This document shows positions 1 to 6,712 of a stretch of 17,689 bases of DNA, piece after piece. A model generated the notes under the pieces. That model had not been told where the DNA came from and made no database searches. It was given only the letters and a program-made list of their open reading frames with translations. The translations under genes were made by a program, and so were the position numbers. Position 1 is the first letter of the stretch. The number at the start of each line of letters is the position of its first letter. Origin of the DNA: Actinomycetota bacterium (lineage in GTDB: Bacteria > Actinomycetota > Actinomycetes > S36-B12 > UBA5976). The stretch lies in the NCBI GenBank assembly GCA_016870945.1, contig VGAH01000011.1, forward strand, positions 1 through 17,689, written 5' to 3'.

Positions 1-394
1 TGAGATAGGCGAGGGTTTTGCTGGGGCAGGGAGACGTGGCTCTGTCGCCCACGATGAAATGGTTAATACACCAGAAGGAATCAAGCGGTTGACTTCGCGT
101 TCGGGTGGCACCGAGGGCGGCATGAGCACCGGTGAAGTTCTTCGGGTAAGGGCAGCGATGAAACCAATCTCAACTGTGCCGAAAGCCCTTCAGACTGTGG
201 ACGTTGCCACCGGCGAAGCAGCCAAAGCCATCAATCAGCGCTCCGATGTTTGTGCTGTCCCAGCTGCTGGGGTTATAGCTGAGGCCGTGGTCGCACTTGT
301 TTTAGCTGATGCGATTTTAGAAAAATTCGGTGGTGACAATGTCACTGAGACGAGTCGTAATGTCGAAAGTTACCTCGCAAACCTCACGGTTTAG
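1..394 (+). CDS. aroC: Chorismate synthase, C-terminal part (5' end outside window)
   Basis: Last step of the shikimate pathway: anti-elimination of phosphate from EPSP to give chorismate, using reduced FMN as a catalyst; cytosolic. The first complete codon is at base 2 and about 130 C-terminal residues are present. Visible family features are the RRGS-AHDE segment right at the left edge, the GGTEGGMSTGE segment, and the C-terminal signature R-S-D-V-C-A-V-P-A-A-G-V-I-A-E. An internal ATG at 59 is not the start, because clear family sequence continues upstream of it to the window edge. The stop codon TAG is at 392-394. It heads the aro run, 35 bp before aroK. The N-terminal FMN-binding histidine region lies outside the window. 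Confidence 0.96.
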   Translation, partial: EIGEGFAGAGRRGSVAHDEMVNTPEGIKRLTSRSGGTEGGMSTGEVLRVRAAMKPISTVPKALQTVDVATGEAAKAINQRSDVCAVPAAGVIAEAVVALVLADAILEKFGGDNVTETSRNVESYLANLTV

Positions 395-429
395 CGCGCC
401 CCTAGTTGATGTAACAAGAGAACCAGCAG

Positions 430-939
430 ATGTCACGCAAGCCTGGGTTATTGGTTCTAGTCGGTGTGCCGGGTGCAGGTAAAACAACAATCGGTAAAGA
501 GTTGTCGAGTCAGACAGGCGTTGATTTCTTTGATAGCGACGAAGAAATCGTCGAACGCACGGGGTCAAGCGTTTCGCATTTGTTCATAGAAAAAGGCGAG
601 CCGTTCTTTCGTCAGATCGAGCGCGATGTCGTGGCAGAGGGTCTTAAGCGCTCGGACGGGGTCTATGCATTAGGTGGGGGGGCAGTTCTTGACCCGGCCA
701 CTCGGGAATTGCTCAAAGGTGTAAACGTTTGCTGGCTCAAGGTCTCAGCCCCGGTCGCAGCCAAGAGAGTGGGCCTTGATCAGCCCCGCCCAGTCCTATT
801 GGGAAACGTTCGTTCTCAGATGGTCAAACTGCTAAATGAGCGTGAGCCTTTCTATAAAGAGGTGGCCACTTTCAGTGTCGATACGGATGAGAAGGCACCT
901 AGCGAGGTAGTACTTGATGTCATGGCCAAGAACCAATGA
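430..939 (+). CDS. aroK: Shikimate kinase
   Basis: Phosphorylates the 3-hydroxyl of shikimate with ATP; cytosolic NMP-kinase fold. The protein is 169 aa, normal for the family. Visible: Walker A GVPGAGKTT (residues 12-20); the shikimate-binding acidic pair D35 and D37 in the DSDEEI segment; R61 in PFFRQIE; the glycine-rich GGG at 82-84; the lid arginines in QPRPVLLG; and the late LxxREPFYxxxA motif near residue 137. The ATG at 430 is preceded by a weak purine-rich stretch AAGAG (416-420). The gene ends in an ATGA overlap with aroB, so translation is probably coupled. The substrate could only be mistaken for gluconate, but the shikimate residues and aro neighbours argue against that. Confidence 0.96.
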   Translation: MSRKPGLLVLVGVPGAGKTTIGKELSSQTGVDFFDSDEEIVERTGSSVSHLFIEKGEPFFRQIERDVVAEGLKRSDGVYALGGGAVLDPATRELLKGVNVCWLKVSAPVAAKRVGLDQPRPVLLGNVRSQMVKLLNEREPFYKEVATFSVDTDEKAPSEVVLDVMAKNQ

Positions 940-2006
940 ATATCGAGACTCTCGGGTATCCGATCGTGGTCGGTCAGGGGCTACTTGGGTCTGTATCTGA
1001 ATACCTCCATACCGATACCCAAAAGGTGGCGCTCTGCTTTACACCGGCGACTAGATCTCTCGCCGAGCAGGTAAAAGCCGCGCTGCTCGATAAACAGTTC
1101 GAGGTACTAGATGTCGAACTTCCCAACGGTGAGGCTGCCAAAGACATAGAAGTTGTTAAGGCGGCATGGACGCAACTCGCAGATGCAGGCTTTACACGCA
1201 GTGATGCGATCGTCTCGGTAGGCGGTGGGGCGACCAGTGATTCTGCGGGCTTCATCGCGGCCACCTGGATGCGAGGGGTAGACGTCGTTCATGTTCCTAC
1301 AACGTTGTTGTCGATGGTTGATGCATCAATTGGGGGCAAGAGCGGCATAAATACCGCAGAGGCAAAGAACTTGATCGGGGCTTTTCACGACCCAATTGCT
1401 GTCATCTGTGATGTCGGCGTTCTCGCGGGGTTAGAAAGAGACGAAGTCATCAGTGGTATGGCCGAAGTCGTTAAGTCTGGATTCATTGGTGACTCTGAGC
1501 TTTTGCAGCTCGTCGAGAACAACTCGGCCGATTCACTAGTGACATCAGGGGCGCTCTTGATTGAGGTCATCGGCCGGGCAATAGCGGTTAAGGCAGCGGT
1601 GGTAGCTGCAGATCCGTTTGAGCTATCAGTTCAAGATGTTGGGCGCGCAGCGCTTAACTACGGGCACACCATGGGTCACGCGATTGAGCGCTACGAAAGC
1701 CAAAAGATGCGCCATGGTGAGGCAGTTGCTCTTGGCATGATCTACGCCGCTGAGTTGGCCTCGATTCTTGCCATAGCGCCACCAGATCTCGTTTCACGTC
1801 ACCGGGTGCTTCTTAGCAAAGTTGGCTTGCCAACGAAGTACTCAGGTGGCAAGTTTGAAGAAATCAGAAAATTCATGCGCTTAGACAAGAAGGCCCGGGG
1901 TAAGCAGGTAAGATTCGTTTTGCTGAGCGCGGTCGGTGAACCCAAGTTGTATGACCAGCCAAACGAAGACGTGTTGGTTGAAGCCTGGCAACGGCTGACG
2001 AACTAA
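936..2006 (+). CDS. aroB: 3-dehydroquinate synthase
   Basis: Converts DAHP to 3-dehydroquinate, the first ring-forming step of the shikimate pathway; NAD- and divalent metal-dependent. 356 aa, normal length. The N-terminal Rossmann-like half shows PNGEAAK (about 63-69), GGGATSDSAGF (97-106) and the PTTLLSMVDASIGGKSG block (121-137). The metal ligands by family alignment are E177 (in GMAEVVK), H244 (in GHTMGH) and H260 (in RHGEA). The start ATG overlaps the aroK stop by four bases (ATGA), which fixes the start and suggests coupling. A 36-bp gap follows before aroQ. Confidence 0.96.
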   Translation: MNIETLGYPIVVGQGLLGSVSEYLHTDTQKVALCFTPATRSLAEQVKAALLDKQFEVLDVELPNGEAAKDIEVVKAAWTQLADAGFTRSDAIVSVGGGATSDSAGFIAATWMRGVDVVHVPTTLLSMVDASIGGKSGINTAEAKNLIGAFHDPIAVICDVGVLAGLERDEVISGMAEVVKSGFIGDSELLQLVENNSADSLVTSGALLIEVIGRAIAVKAAVVAADPFELSVQDVGRAALNYGHTMGHAIERYESQKMRHGEAVALGMIYAAELASILAIAPPDLVSRHRVLLSKVGLPTKYSGGKFEEIRKFMRLDKKARGKQVRFVLLSAVGEPKLYDQPNEDVLVEAWQRLTN

Positions 2007-2030
2007 TTCCAAGCATCCAATAGCGGCGTA

Positions 2031-2037
2031 AGAGAGG
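2031..2037 (+). promoter_or_regulatory. Ribosome binding site supporting the GTG start of aroQ
   Basis: AGAGAGG lies five bases upstream of the GTG at 2043 and supports that start. The 36-bp gap after aroB otherwise contains nothing I recognise. Confidence 0.6.
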
Positions 2038-2042
2038 TCACG

Positions 2043-2492
2043 GTGTCAGGCCAAGAGGTTTTGGTATTAAACGGGCCAAACCTCAACCTGCTTGGGGTTA
2101 GAGAACCCAGCGTTTACGGTGAAGCCGACTATCAAGCTTTGGTCACTTACTGTGAACATTCGGCTAAAGATCTGGGGCTGGTAGTCGAAGTTCGACAGAC
2201 CAATTCTGAAAGTGAACTTGTTGAGTGGGTGCAACAAGCAGGCGTTGCCGGCCGACCTTTGGTTATTAACCCTGCTGCTTTCACACACTATTCATATGCT
2301 CTGCGCGATGCCTTAGCTGCGTGCTCTGCCCCGGTGGTAGAGGTTCACATTTCTAATCCGGCAGCGCGCGAGTCATTTCGCCACCACAGCGTGGTAAGCG
2401 CGGTAGTCATGGGCAGTATCGCCGGGTTTGGTTTCGCTTCTTACGGCTTGGCACTTCGGGCAATCAAGGGGGCTCTCGATGGCGACAAGTAA
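2043..2492 (+). CDS. aroQ: 3-dehydroquinate dehydratase, type II
   Basis: Dehydrates 3-dehydroquinate to 3-dehydroshikimate; type II enzymes are small dodecameric flavodoxin-like proteins working through an enolate. 149 aa, normal. Seen: the N-terminal LNGPNLNLLGxREPxxYG motif with catalytic Y25; the INPAAFTHYSYALRDAL segment (about 75-91); the EVHISN motif with catalytic H102; and the R113-containing RESFRHHS. The start is GTG with a good Shine-Dalgarno. The 3' end overlaps efp by 14 bp. In mycobacteria this position is followed by pepQ before efp; here pepQ is absent and the two genes interlock. Confidence 0.95.
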   Translation: MSGQEVLVLNGPNLNLLGVREPSVYGEADYQALVTYCEHSAKDLGLVVEVRQTNSESELVEWVQQAGVAGRPLVINPAAFTHYSYALRDALAACSAPVVEVHISNPAARESFRHHSVVSAVVMGSIAGFGFASYGLALRAIKGALDGDK

Positions 2493-3042
2493 CGACCTAA
2501 AGAACGGCATGGTCTTAAATCTTGACGGTCAACTTTGGGCGGTAGTTGAGTTTCAACATGTGAAACCAGGTAAAGGTGGGGCGTTCGTACGAAGCAAGTT
2601 GAAAAACGTACTTAGTGGAAAGGTCGTTGATCGCACCTTCAACGCCGGGGTACCAGTTGAGGTGGCCACCGTTGATAAGCGAAACATGACTTACCTTTAT
2701 AGAGACGGTGATGCTTGGGTCTTCATGGACGTCACGAGCTACGACCAGCTGCCTGTCGCTAACTTAGTCGTCGGTGATGCTTCGAATTACCTTTTAGAAA
2801 ACCAAGAGGTCGTGTTAGCCCTTAATGAAGGTGAGCCTCTCTACCTCGAGATGCCTGCCTCGGTAGAGCTAACGGTTGAGTACACCGAACCAGGCCTGCA
2901 AGGTGACCGCGCAACCGGTGGTTCGAAACCTGCTCGTGTTGAAACCGGGTTGGAGGTGTCGGTGCCCCTTTTCATCAAGCAGGGCGAAAAGATCAAAGTT
3001 GACACCCGCGACGGAAGTTATCTTGGCCGCGCAGGTTCGTGA
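2479..3042 (+). CDS. efp: Translation elongation factor P
   Basis: Binds ribosomes stalled between the P and E sites on polyproline stretches and promotes peptide-bond formation. 187 aa from the ATG at 2479, the usual length; the longer open frame upstream (from 2428) is aroQ coding in another register and is not part of the protein. Three beta-barrel domains are expected; the N-terminal KOW-like domain carries the tip loop H-V-K-P-G-K-G-G-A-F with K32 at the functional lysine position. The C-terminal EPGLQGDR and the ending VDTRDGSYLGR are typical. Start overlaps aroQ; the stop overlaps the nusB GTG (GTGA). I see no epmA, epmB, earP or ymfI-like modification gene here. Confidence 0.96.
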   Translation: MATSNDLKNGMVLNLDGQLWAVVEFQHVKPGKGGAFVRSKLKNVLSGKVVDRTFNAGVPVEVATVDKRNMTYLYRDGDAWVFMDVTSYDQLPVANLVVGDASNYLLENQEVVLALNEGEPLYLEMPASVELTVEYTEPGLQGDRATGGSKPARVETGLEVSVPLFIKQGEKIKVDTRDGSYLGRAGS

Positions 3043-3434
3043 GGGCGCGCACCAAGGCCAGAAAGCTCGCTTTAGACGTTCTTTATCAAGCAGAGTTACG
3101 CGGGGTTGCAGCAAGTGTCATTCTTGACGAACTTGGGGAGCGCTCAGGGCCTGTAGGTAGTTACGCGCGCGAACTTGTCACTGGCGTCTCTTCAAAGAGC
3201 GACGAGATTGACGCAACCATTGCCAGTTTGGCAAAAGACTGGTCGCTTGATCGAATGCCCGCGATAGACAGAAATCTGCTGCGAATTGCAGTATTCGAGA
3301 TAGGCGAGCAAGACGAGATCCCGCCAGGGGTCGCCATATCCGAATCAGTTGCGCTCGCAAAAGAGTTGTCAACTGCAGAATCACCAAATTTCATAAATGG
3401 GGTACTGGGGGCGTTGGTCAAGCAGTCTTCTTAG
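3039..3434 (+). CDS. nusB: Transcription antitermination factor NusB
   Basis: Partners with NusE (ribosomal protein S10) on boxA RNA to allow processive rRNA transcription. 131 aa, at the short end of the usual range. Helical protein with the family N-terminus R-x-K-A-R-K-L-A-L-D-V-L-Y-Q-A-E and the C-terminal signature P-x-x-V-A-I-S-E-S-V-A-L-A-K-E-L-S-x-x-x-S-x-x-F-I-N-G-V-L-G. Starts at a GTG overlapping the efp stop (GTGA). It is the last gene of the aro-efp-nusB run and is convergent with tRNA-Leu 13 bp downstream. Confidence 0.95.
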   Translation: MRARTKARKLALDVLYQAELRGVAASVILDELGERSGPVGSYARELVTGVSSKSDEIDATIASLAKDWSLDRMPAIDRNLLRIAVFEIGEQDEIPPGVAISESVALAKELSTAESPNFINGVLGALVKQSS

Positions 3435-3447
3435 TCAGTTGAAGATG

Positions 3448-3530
3448 TGCCTCGGGTGGGATTCGAACCCACACGCTTTAGGGGCACGGGTTTTTGAGAC
3501 CCGCGTGTCTGCCAGTTCCACCACCGAGGC
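3448..3530 (-). tRNA. tRNA-Leu, anticodon CAA
   Basis: On the minus strand an 83-nt type II tRNA folds. The acceptor stem GCCTCGG pairs with CCGAGGC and the discriminator is A. The anticodon stem CGGGT/ACCCG encloses the loop CTCAAAA, giving anticodon CAA (reads UUG). A long variable arm follows, then the T arm GTGGG-TTCGAAT-CCCAC. CCA is not encoded (the three bases following the discriminator are CAT). The gene is divergent from livK and convergent with nusB. Possible -10-like hexamers (TAATAC, TACGGT on the minus strand at 3539-3547) lie just upstream, with no recognisable -35, so I do not assign a promoter. Confidence 0.95.
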
Positions 3531-3602
3531 GTCGCCAAACCGTATTACCTGCAATGCGATTATCACGATTTGGTTACGATTGAGCTCTAATTCTAGGTGA
3601 AA

Positions 3603-3632
3603 GTGCAACCACCCCTAATCCGCCCTTAAAAT
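3603..3632 (+). promoter_or_regulatory. Candidate promoter of livK
   Basis: A -10 hexamer TAAAAT (3627-3632) matches TATAAT in five of six positions and predicts transcription starting near 3639, about 70 nt before livK. The -35 region is poor: GTGCAA at 3603-3608 with an 18-bp spacer matches three of six. The rest of the 178-bp spacer 3531-3708 must also hold the divergent tRNA-Leu promoter. Confidence 0.45.
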
Positions 3633-3638
3633 TGCGCC

Positions 3639-3650
3639 GCTTAGCTAAGC
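3639..3650. promoter_or_regulatory. Perfect 12-bp palindrome at the predicted livK transcription start (operator-like)
   Basis: GCTTAGCTAAGC is identical to its own reverse complement. It begins 6 bp after the candidate -10 and so overlaps the predicted +1, a classic position for a repressor site. It could instead act in RNA as a small 5'-end stem. No regulator family is assigned. Confidence 0.45.
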
Positions 3651-3652
3651 AA

Positions 3653-3672
3653 GTCAGGCACAAGGGCCTGAC
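3653..3672 (+). promoter_or_regulatory. Stem-loop in the livK 5' leader
   Basis: GTCAGGC (3653-3659) pairs perfectly with GCCTGAC (3666-3672) around a six-base loop. No U-run follows, so it is not an obvious intrinsic terminator. It sits 23 bases upstream of the livK Shine-Dalgarno. An mRNA-stabilising or regulatory role is inference. Confidence 0.5.
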
Positions 3673-3695
3673 GTAAAAATCAAAGTAGCGAAAAC

Positions 3696-3703
3696 AAAGG
3701 GAG
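3696..3703 (+). promoter_or_regulatory. Ribosome binding site fixing the TTG start of livK
   Basis: AAAGGGAG lies five bases upstream of the TTG at 3709 and is among the strongest Shine-Dalgarno sequences in the window. It decides the TTG start, which also gives a complete lipoprotein signal peptide. Confidence 0.7.
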
Positions 3704-3708
3704 ATCAA

Positions 3709-4986
3709 TTGATTCGCTCCAGATTCGCGGCTTCGATGGTGGCCATCGGTGCAGCAAGCTTGGTGCTTGCTGGCTGTGGCAACAACGACACCGCAACTGA
3801 AGAAGAGGTCGCCACTGAGGAGGTTGTCGCAGCAGTTGAACCAAACTGTGCAATCGGCACCCTGCTACCTCAGACCGGTAACCTCGCATTTCTTGGGCCA
3901 CCTGAATTCGCAGGTGTTGACCTAGCCGTCAAGCAGATCAACGAAGCTGGCGGAATTAACGGCGAAGAGATCGTTCACTTGGTCGGTGACTCAGGTGACA
4001 CCTCAACTGACATCGCCTCGCAGACGACTGACAGCCACTTGGCCAATAACGTCATGGCCATCGTGGGTGCGGCATCTTCGGGTGTGTCGCTCACTGTGAT
4101 CGACAAGATCACTGGTGCGAACGTCGTTCACTTCTCACCAGCGAACACCTCACCGGCTCTAACTGAGTACGAGGACAACGGGTTCTACTTCCGTACCGCT
4201 CCTCCGGACACCTTCCAGGGTGCCGTGGTCGGCGGTTTGGTATTCGATGACGGCTACGACTCGGCTGCCATTTTGGCGTTGGATGACGCCTACGGCATCG
4301 GTCTTGCTGACAACTTCGAAAAGAACTTCGTCGAAGCTGGTGGAACCGTCACTGAGAAACTCATCTACAACCCACAGGCTGCTGAATTCAGCGCTGAGGT
4401 GACTGCAGTTAAGGGCTCAAGCCCGAAGGCTGTGGTTTTGATTGGTTTCGAAGAGACCACCAAGATCCTGCAAGAAATGATCAAGCAGGGTGTGGGCCCG
4501 GACAAACTTCCGGTCTACTTGGTTGACGGAAACCTCTCATCTGCCGCTTACGCAGATTTGCCAGAGGGCATCATGGTCGGCGTCAAGGGCACTTTGCCTG
4601 GCACCGCGACTCCAGACGCTGTGAAAGAAGCTCTTCTTTCGGTCAACCCTGACCTCGAAGACTTCTCTTACGCACCAGAGTCATGGGACGCCGTCAACTT
4701 GATCGCACTTGCTGCAGCAGCCGGTGGCTCCTGCGATGGTGCGACAGTTGCAGCCAACTTGGCAGCAGTCTCAGGCGCTAACGGTGGCGAGAAGTGCACC
4801 GATTACGCCAGCTGCAAGAAGTTGCTAGACGAGGGCAAGGCCATCGATTACGAAGGTCTGTCTGGTCCGGTCAACTTCAACGAGTTCGGTGACCCGAGTG
4901 TTGCCACGATGGGCATCTACGAGTACACCGCAAACGACAAGTACGAGCCGATCGACTTCATCACGGGTGACGTGCCGAAGCCGTAA
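3709..4986 (+). CDS. livK: Branched-chain amino acid-type ABC transporter, substrate-binding lipoprotein
   Basis: Captures substrate outside the membrane for a Liv/HAAT-family importer (type I periplasmic-binding fold, Peripla_BP_6). 425 aa from a TTG start. A short basic n-region (MIRSRF), a hydrophobic core and the lipobox L-A-G-C put the lipidated cysteine at residue 23. An acidic, Thr/Val-rich tether follows to about residue 45, then the domain starts (C-A-I-G-T-L-L-P-Q-T-G). Family features include AVKQINEAGGING, the IVGAASSGVSL segment and FSPANTSPALTE. A C-x5-C pair (KCTDYASCK) near the C-terminus could form a disulfide. Codons are strongly C-ending (almost all Phe are TTC and most Asn are AAC), as expected for high expression. 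Its membrane partners are encoded convergently downstream. The true substrate may be leucine/isoleucine/valine or another small amide or amino acid; sequence alone does not decide. Confidence 0.93.
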   Translation: MIRSRFAASMVAIGAASLVLAGCGNNDTATEEEVATEEVVAAVEPNCAIGTLLPQTGNLAFLGPPEFAGVDLAVKQINEAGGINGEEIVHLVGDSGDTSTDIASQTTDSHLANNVMAIVGAASSGVSLTVIDKITGANVVHFSPANTSPALTEYEDNGFYFRTAPPDTFQGAVVGGLVFDDGYDSAAILALDDAYGIGLADNFEKNFVEAGGTVTEKLIYNPQAAEFSAEVTAVKGSSPKAVVLIGFEETTKILQEMIKQGVGPDKLPVYLVDGNLSSAAYADLPEGIMVGVKGTLPGTATPDAVKEALLSVNPDLEDFSYAPESWDAVNLIALAAAAGGSCDGATVAANLAAVSGANGGEKCTDYASCKKLLDEGKAIDYEGLSGPVNFNEFGDPSVATMGIYEYTANDKYEPIDFITGDVPKP

Positions 4987-5022
4987 GTTCGTTATTCGAC
5001 TCTTTATTCAAGGGTCAAAGCG

Positions 5023-5050
5023 AGGGCCGGTCTCTTTTGAGGCCGGCCCT
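5023..5050. terminator. Bidirectional hairpin terminator between convergent livK and livF
   Basis: AGGGCCGG (5023-5030) pairs with CCGGCCCT (5043-5050) around a 12-base loop that contains a TCTTTT run. A G-T pair and an AAA/TTT pair can extend it. It lies 36 bp after the livK stop and 25 bp after the livF stop on the other strand. The trailing U-tracts are short and interrupted in both directions, so efficiency is uncertain. Confidence 0.65.
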
Positions 5051-5075
5051 TCGTTTGTTCGTAAGTTCTTAACAG

Positions 5076-5798
5076 CTAAGCCTGAGACAAAGTCCCTAAG
5101 TACAGTTCGATCACTTTTGGATCGTTAGCTAGTTCGCTTCCCGTGCCCGTGTAAGCATTCTTGCCTTGATCCATGACGTAGGCCCTATCGACGATTTGCA
5201 GACACCTGCGCGCATTCTGCTCGACCATCACGACCGTTACGCCGGTGGCGTTGATGTCACGAACGCGAATGAAGACATCATCTTGCAGGGCGGGCGAAAG
5301 GCCTGCACTTGGTTCATCGAGCAAGAGAACCCTCGGCTCCATCATTAATGCACGCCCCATCGCAACCATTTGGCGTTCACCCCCTGAGAGTGAGCCAGCG
5401 CGTTGAGCACGCCTTTCATGGAGCATCGGAAACAACTCGCCAACTCGCTGAAAGCGAGCAGCAAACTCTTTTGGCTGTTGGTAGGCACCCATTTGAAGGT
5501 TTTCTTCGATGGTCAACGATGGAAAGACATTTTCTGTCTGTGGCACATACCCCACGCCTAGATGCACCAACTCGTCGGCGCGCATATTGGTGATGTTCTC
5601 GCCCCCGAGCATGACTTGACCAGAACTCACCTTCAAGAGCCCAAAGATCGCCTTTAAGAGGGTTGACTTTCCAGCACCGTTGGGCCCGATGATCCCGACG
5701 AGTTCGCCTTGGTCGGCGTGAAGGCTTGCACCATTCAAGATGTTCACACCCGGGAAGTAACCGGCAACGATGTCCTGGGCCTGCAATAGAGGGTTCAA
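5076..5798 (-). CDS. livF: Branched-chain amino acid-type ABC transporter, ATP-binding protein LivF
   Basis: One of two cytoplasmic ATPases that power the importer. 240 aa, normal for LivF. Seen: Walker A GPNGAGKST (38-46); Q-loop in YVPQTENVFPSLTIEEN (84-100), the typical LivF sequence; signature LSGGERQ (137-143); Walker B VLLLDEP (157-163); D-loop SAGLSP. In place of the usual H-switch histidine there is Gln in VMVEQNA, which is normal for LivF. Start is TTG, embedded in a TTGA overlap with the livG stop; AGAAGG about 10 bases upstream can serve as its Shine-Dalgarno. Last gene of the livHMGF unit. Confidence 0.95.
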   Translation of the reverse strand: MNPLLQAQDIVAGYFPGVNILNGASLHADQGELVGIIGPNGAGKSTLLKAIFGLLKVSSGQVMLGGENITNMRADELVHLGVGYVPQTENVFPSLTIEENLQMGAYQQPKEFAARFQRVGELFPMLHERRAQRAGSLSGGERQMVAMGRALMMEPRVLLLDEPSAGLSPALQDDVFIRVRDINATGVTVVMVEQNARRCLQIVDRAYVMDQGKNAYTGTGSELANDPKVIELYLGTLSQA

Positions 5799-6712
5799 GT
5801 TGATTTCGCCTTCTTGTTTTGCGTCAAAGATTCACCTGACTTGGTTAGCTCTTCATCGTGATGAGCACCTAGGTAGGCGTCGATGACGGCTTTATCACGC
5901 ATCACACTCGCAGGGGGGCCCTCCGCGATGATCCGCCCTTGGGCCATGACTACGACCCAGTCACTGATGTCTCGAACTGCGTCCATGTCGTGCTCGATGA
6001 AGAGAACCGTGAGCCCCTCTTCTCGAAGTTCTTTGATGTGCCCTAGAAGTGATTGGGTGAGTGCAGGGTTAACACCAGCCATAGGTTCGTCCAACATGAT
6101 CATGGTTGGGTCAGTCATCAAAGCTCGAGCCATCTCGAGAAGTTTTCTCTGACCACCTGACATCGTGCCGGCAAAGTCGTCCTTCTTTTCATAGAGATTG
6201 AAGCGACGCAAAAGAGTAAGTGCACGTTCGGTTACCTGTTCTTCTTGACCAGACCACGCGAAAGGAAAGGGAGCGGCCAAAATGCGCTCACCCAATTGGC
6301 GTTGCGCACCCAGGCGCATGTTTTCTAGCACCGTCATTTTCGCTAACACCTTGGTCAATTGGAATGTCCGAACCATGCCTAGCTGGGCGATTTTGTAGGC
6401 AGCTTTGTTTCTTAATTCGTGGTTCTCATAACGCCATGTACCTGCATCAGGTGTGTCAAAACCGGCCAAGACATTGAAGAAAGTTGTCTTACCGGCACCG
6501 TTTGGGCCTATCAGCGCGGTTATGGATGCGCGTTGTACTGACAGTCGATCGACGTCAACTGCGACCAAACCGCCGAAGTGACGGTTTATGTTTTCGGCAA
6601 CCAGAATCTCGTCGGGTTTGGTTATGCCTGGCTCGGACTTGACGCCAGAGAGTGCTGCTACTGCTCGTGCAGAGACTGAGTCGCTAGCGCTTGTCGCAGT
6701 TTTAGCGGTCAT
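5795..6712 (-). CDS. livG: Branched-chain amino acid-type ABC transporter, ATP-binding protein LivG
   Basis: Second ATPase of the importer. 305 aa against roughly 250-260 usual. Core: Walker A GPNGAGKTT (69-77); MVRTFQLTKVLAKMTVLENMRLGAQ segment (113-137) specific to LivG; signature MSGGQ (184-188); Walker B MIMLDEP (204-210); H-switch H241 in FIEHDMD. The extra length is a polar N-terminal extension of about 34 residues rich in Ala, Ser and Thr, and a charged C-terminal tail of about 23 residues ending in lysines. No GTG or TTG exists in the N-terminal extension, so the ATG at 6712 stands. It overlaps the end of livM by 11 bp. Confidence 0.94.
   Translation of the reverse strand: MTAKTATSASDSVSARAVAALSGVKSEPGITKPDEILVAENINRHFGGLVAVDVDRLSVQRASITALIGPNGAGKTTFFNVLAGFDTPDAGTWRYENHELRNKAAYKIAQLGMVRTFQLTKVLAKMTVLENMRLGAQRQLGERILAAPFPFAWSGQEEQVTERALTLLRRFNLYEKKDDFAGTMSGGQRKLLEMARALMTDPTMIMLDEPMAGVNPALTQSLLGHIKELREEGLTVLFIEHDMDAVRDISDWVVVMAQGRIIAEGPPASVMRDKAVIDAYLGAHHDEELTKSGESLTQNKKAKST

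Noticed and set aside
2428..2478. Upstream extension of EF-P from the ATG at 2428
   Set aside because: These bases are aroQ coding sequence in another frame; the family N-terminus begins at the ATG at 2479.
3426..3445. Small inverted repeat TCTTC/GAAGA between nusB and tRNA-Leu as a terminator
   Set aside because: Only five base pairs around a ten-base loop, no U-tract on either strand, and it overlaps the end of nusB.
3397..3600. Plus-strand open frame across the nusB end and the tRNA locus
   Set aside because: It overlaps the complete tRNA-Leu on the opposite strand, starts inside nusB and has no family resemblance; a shadow frame.
3531..3708. A riboswitch or T-box in the tRNA-livK spacer
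   Set aside because: The predicted leader is only about 70 nt and shows no T-box core or other riboswitch consensus; only the palindrome and one hairpin are supported.
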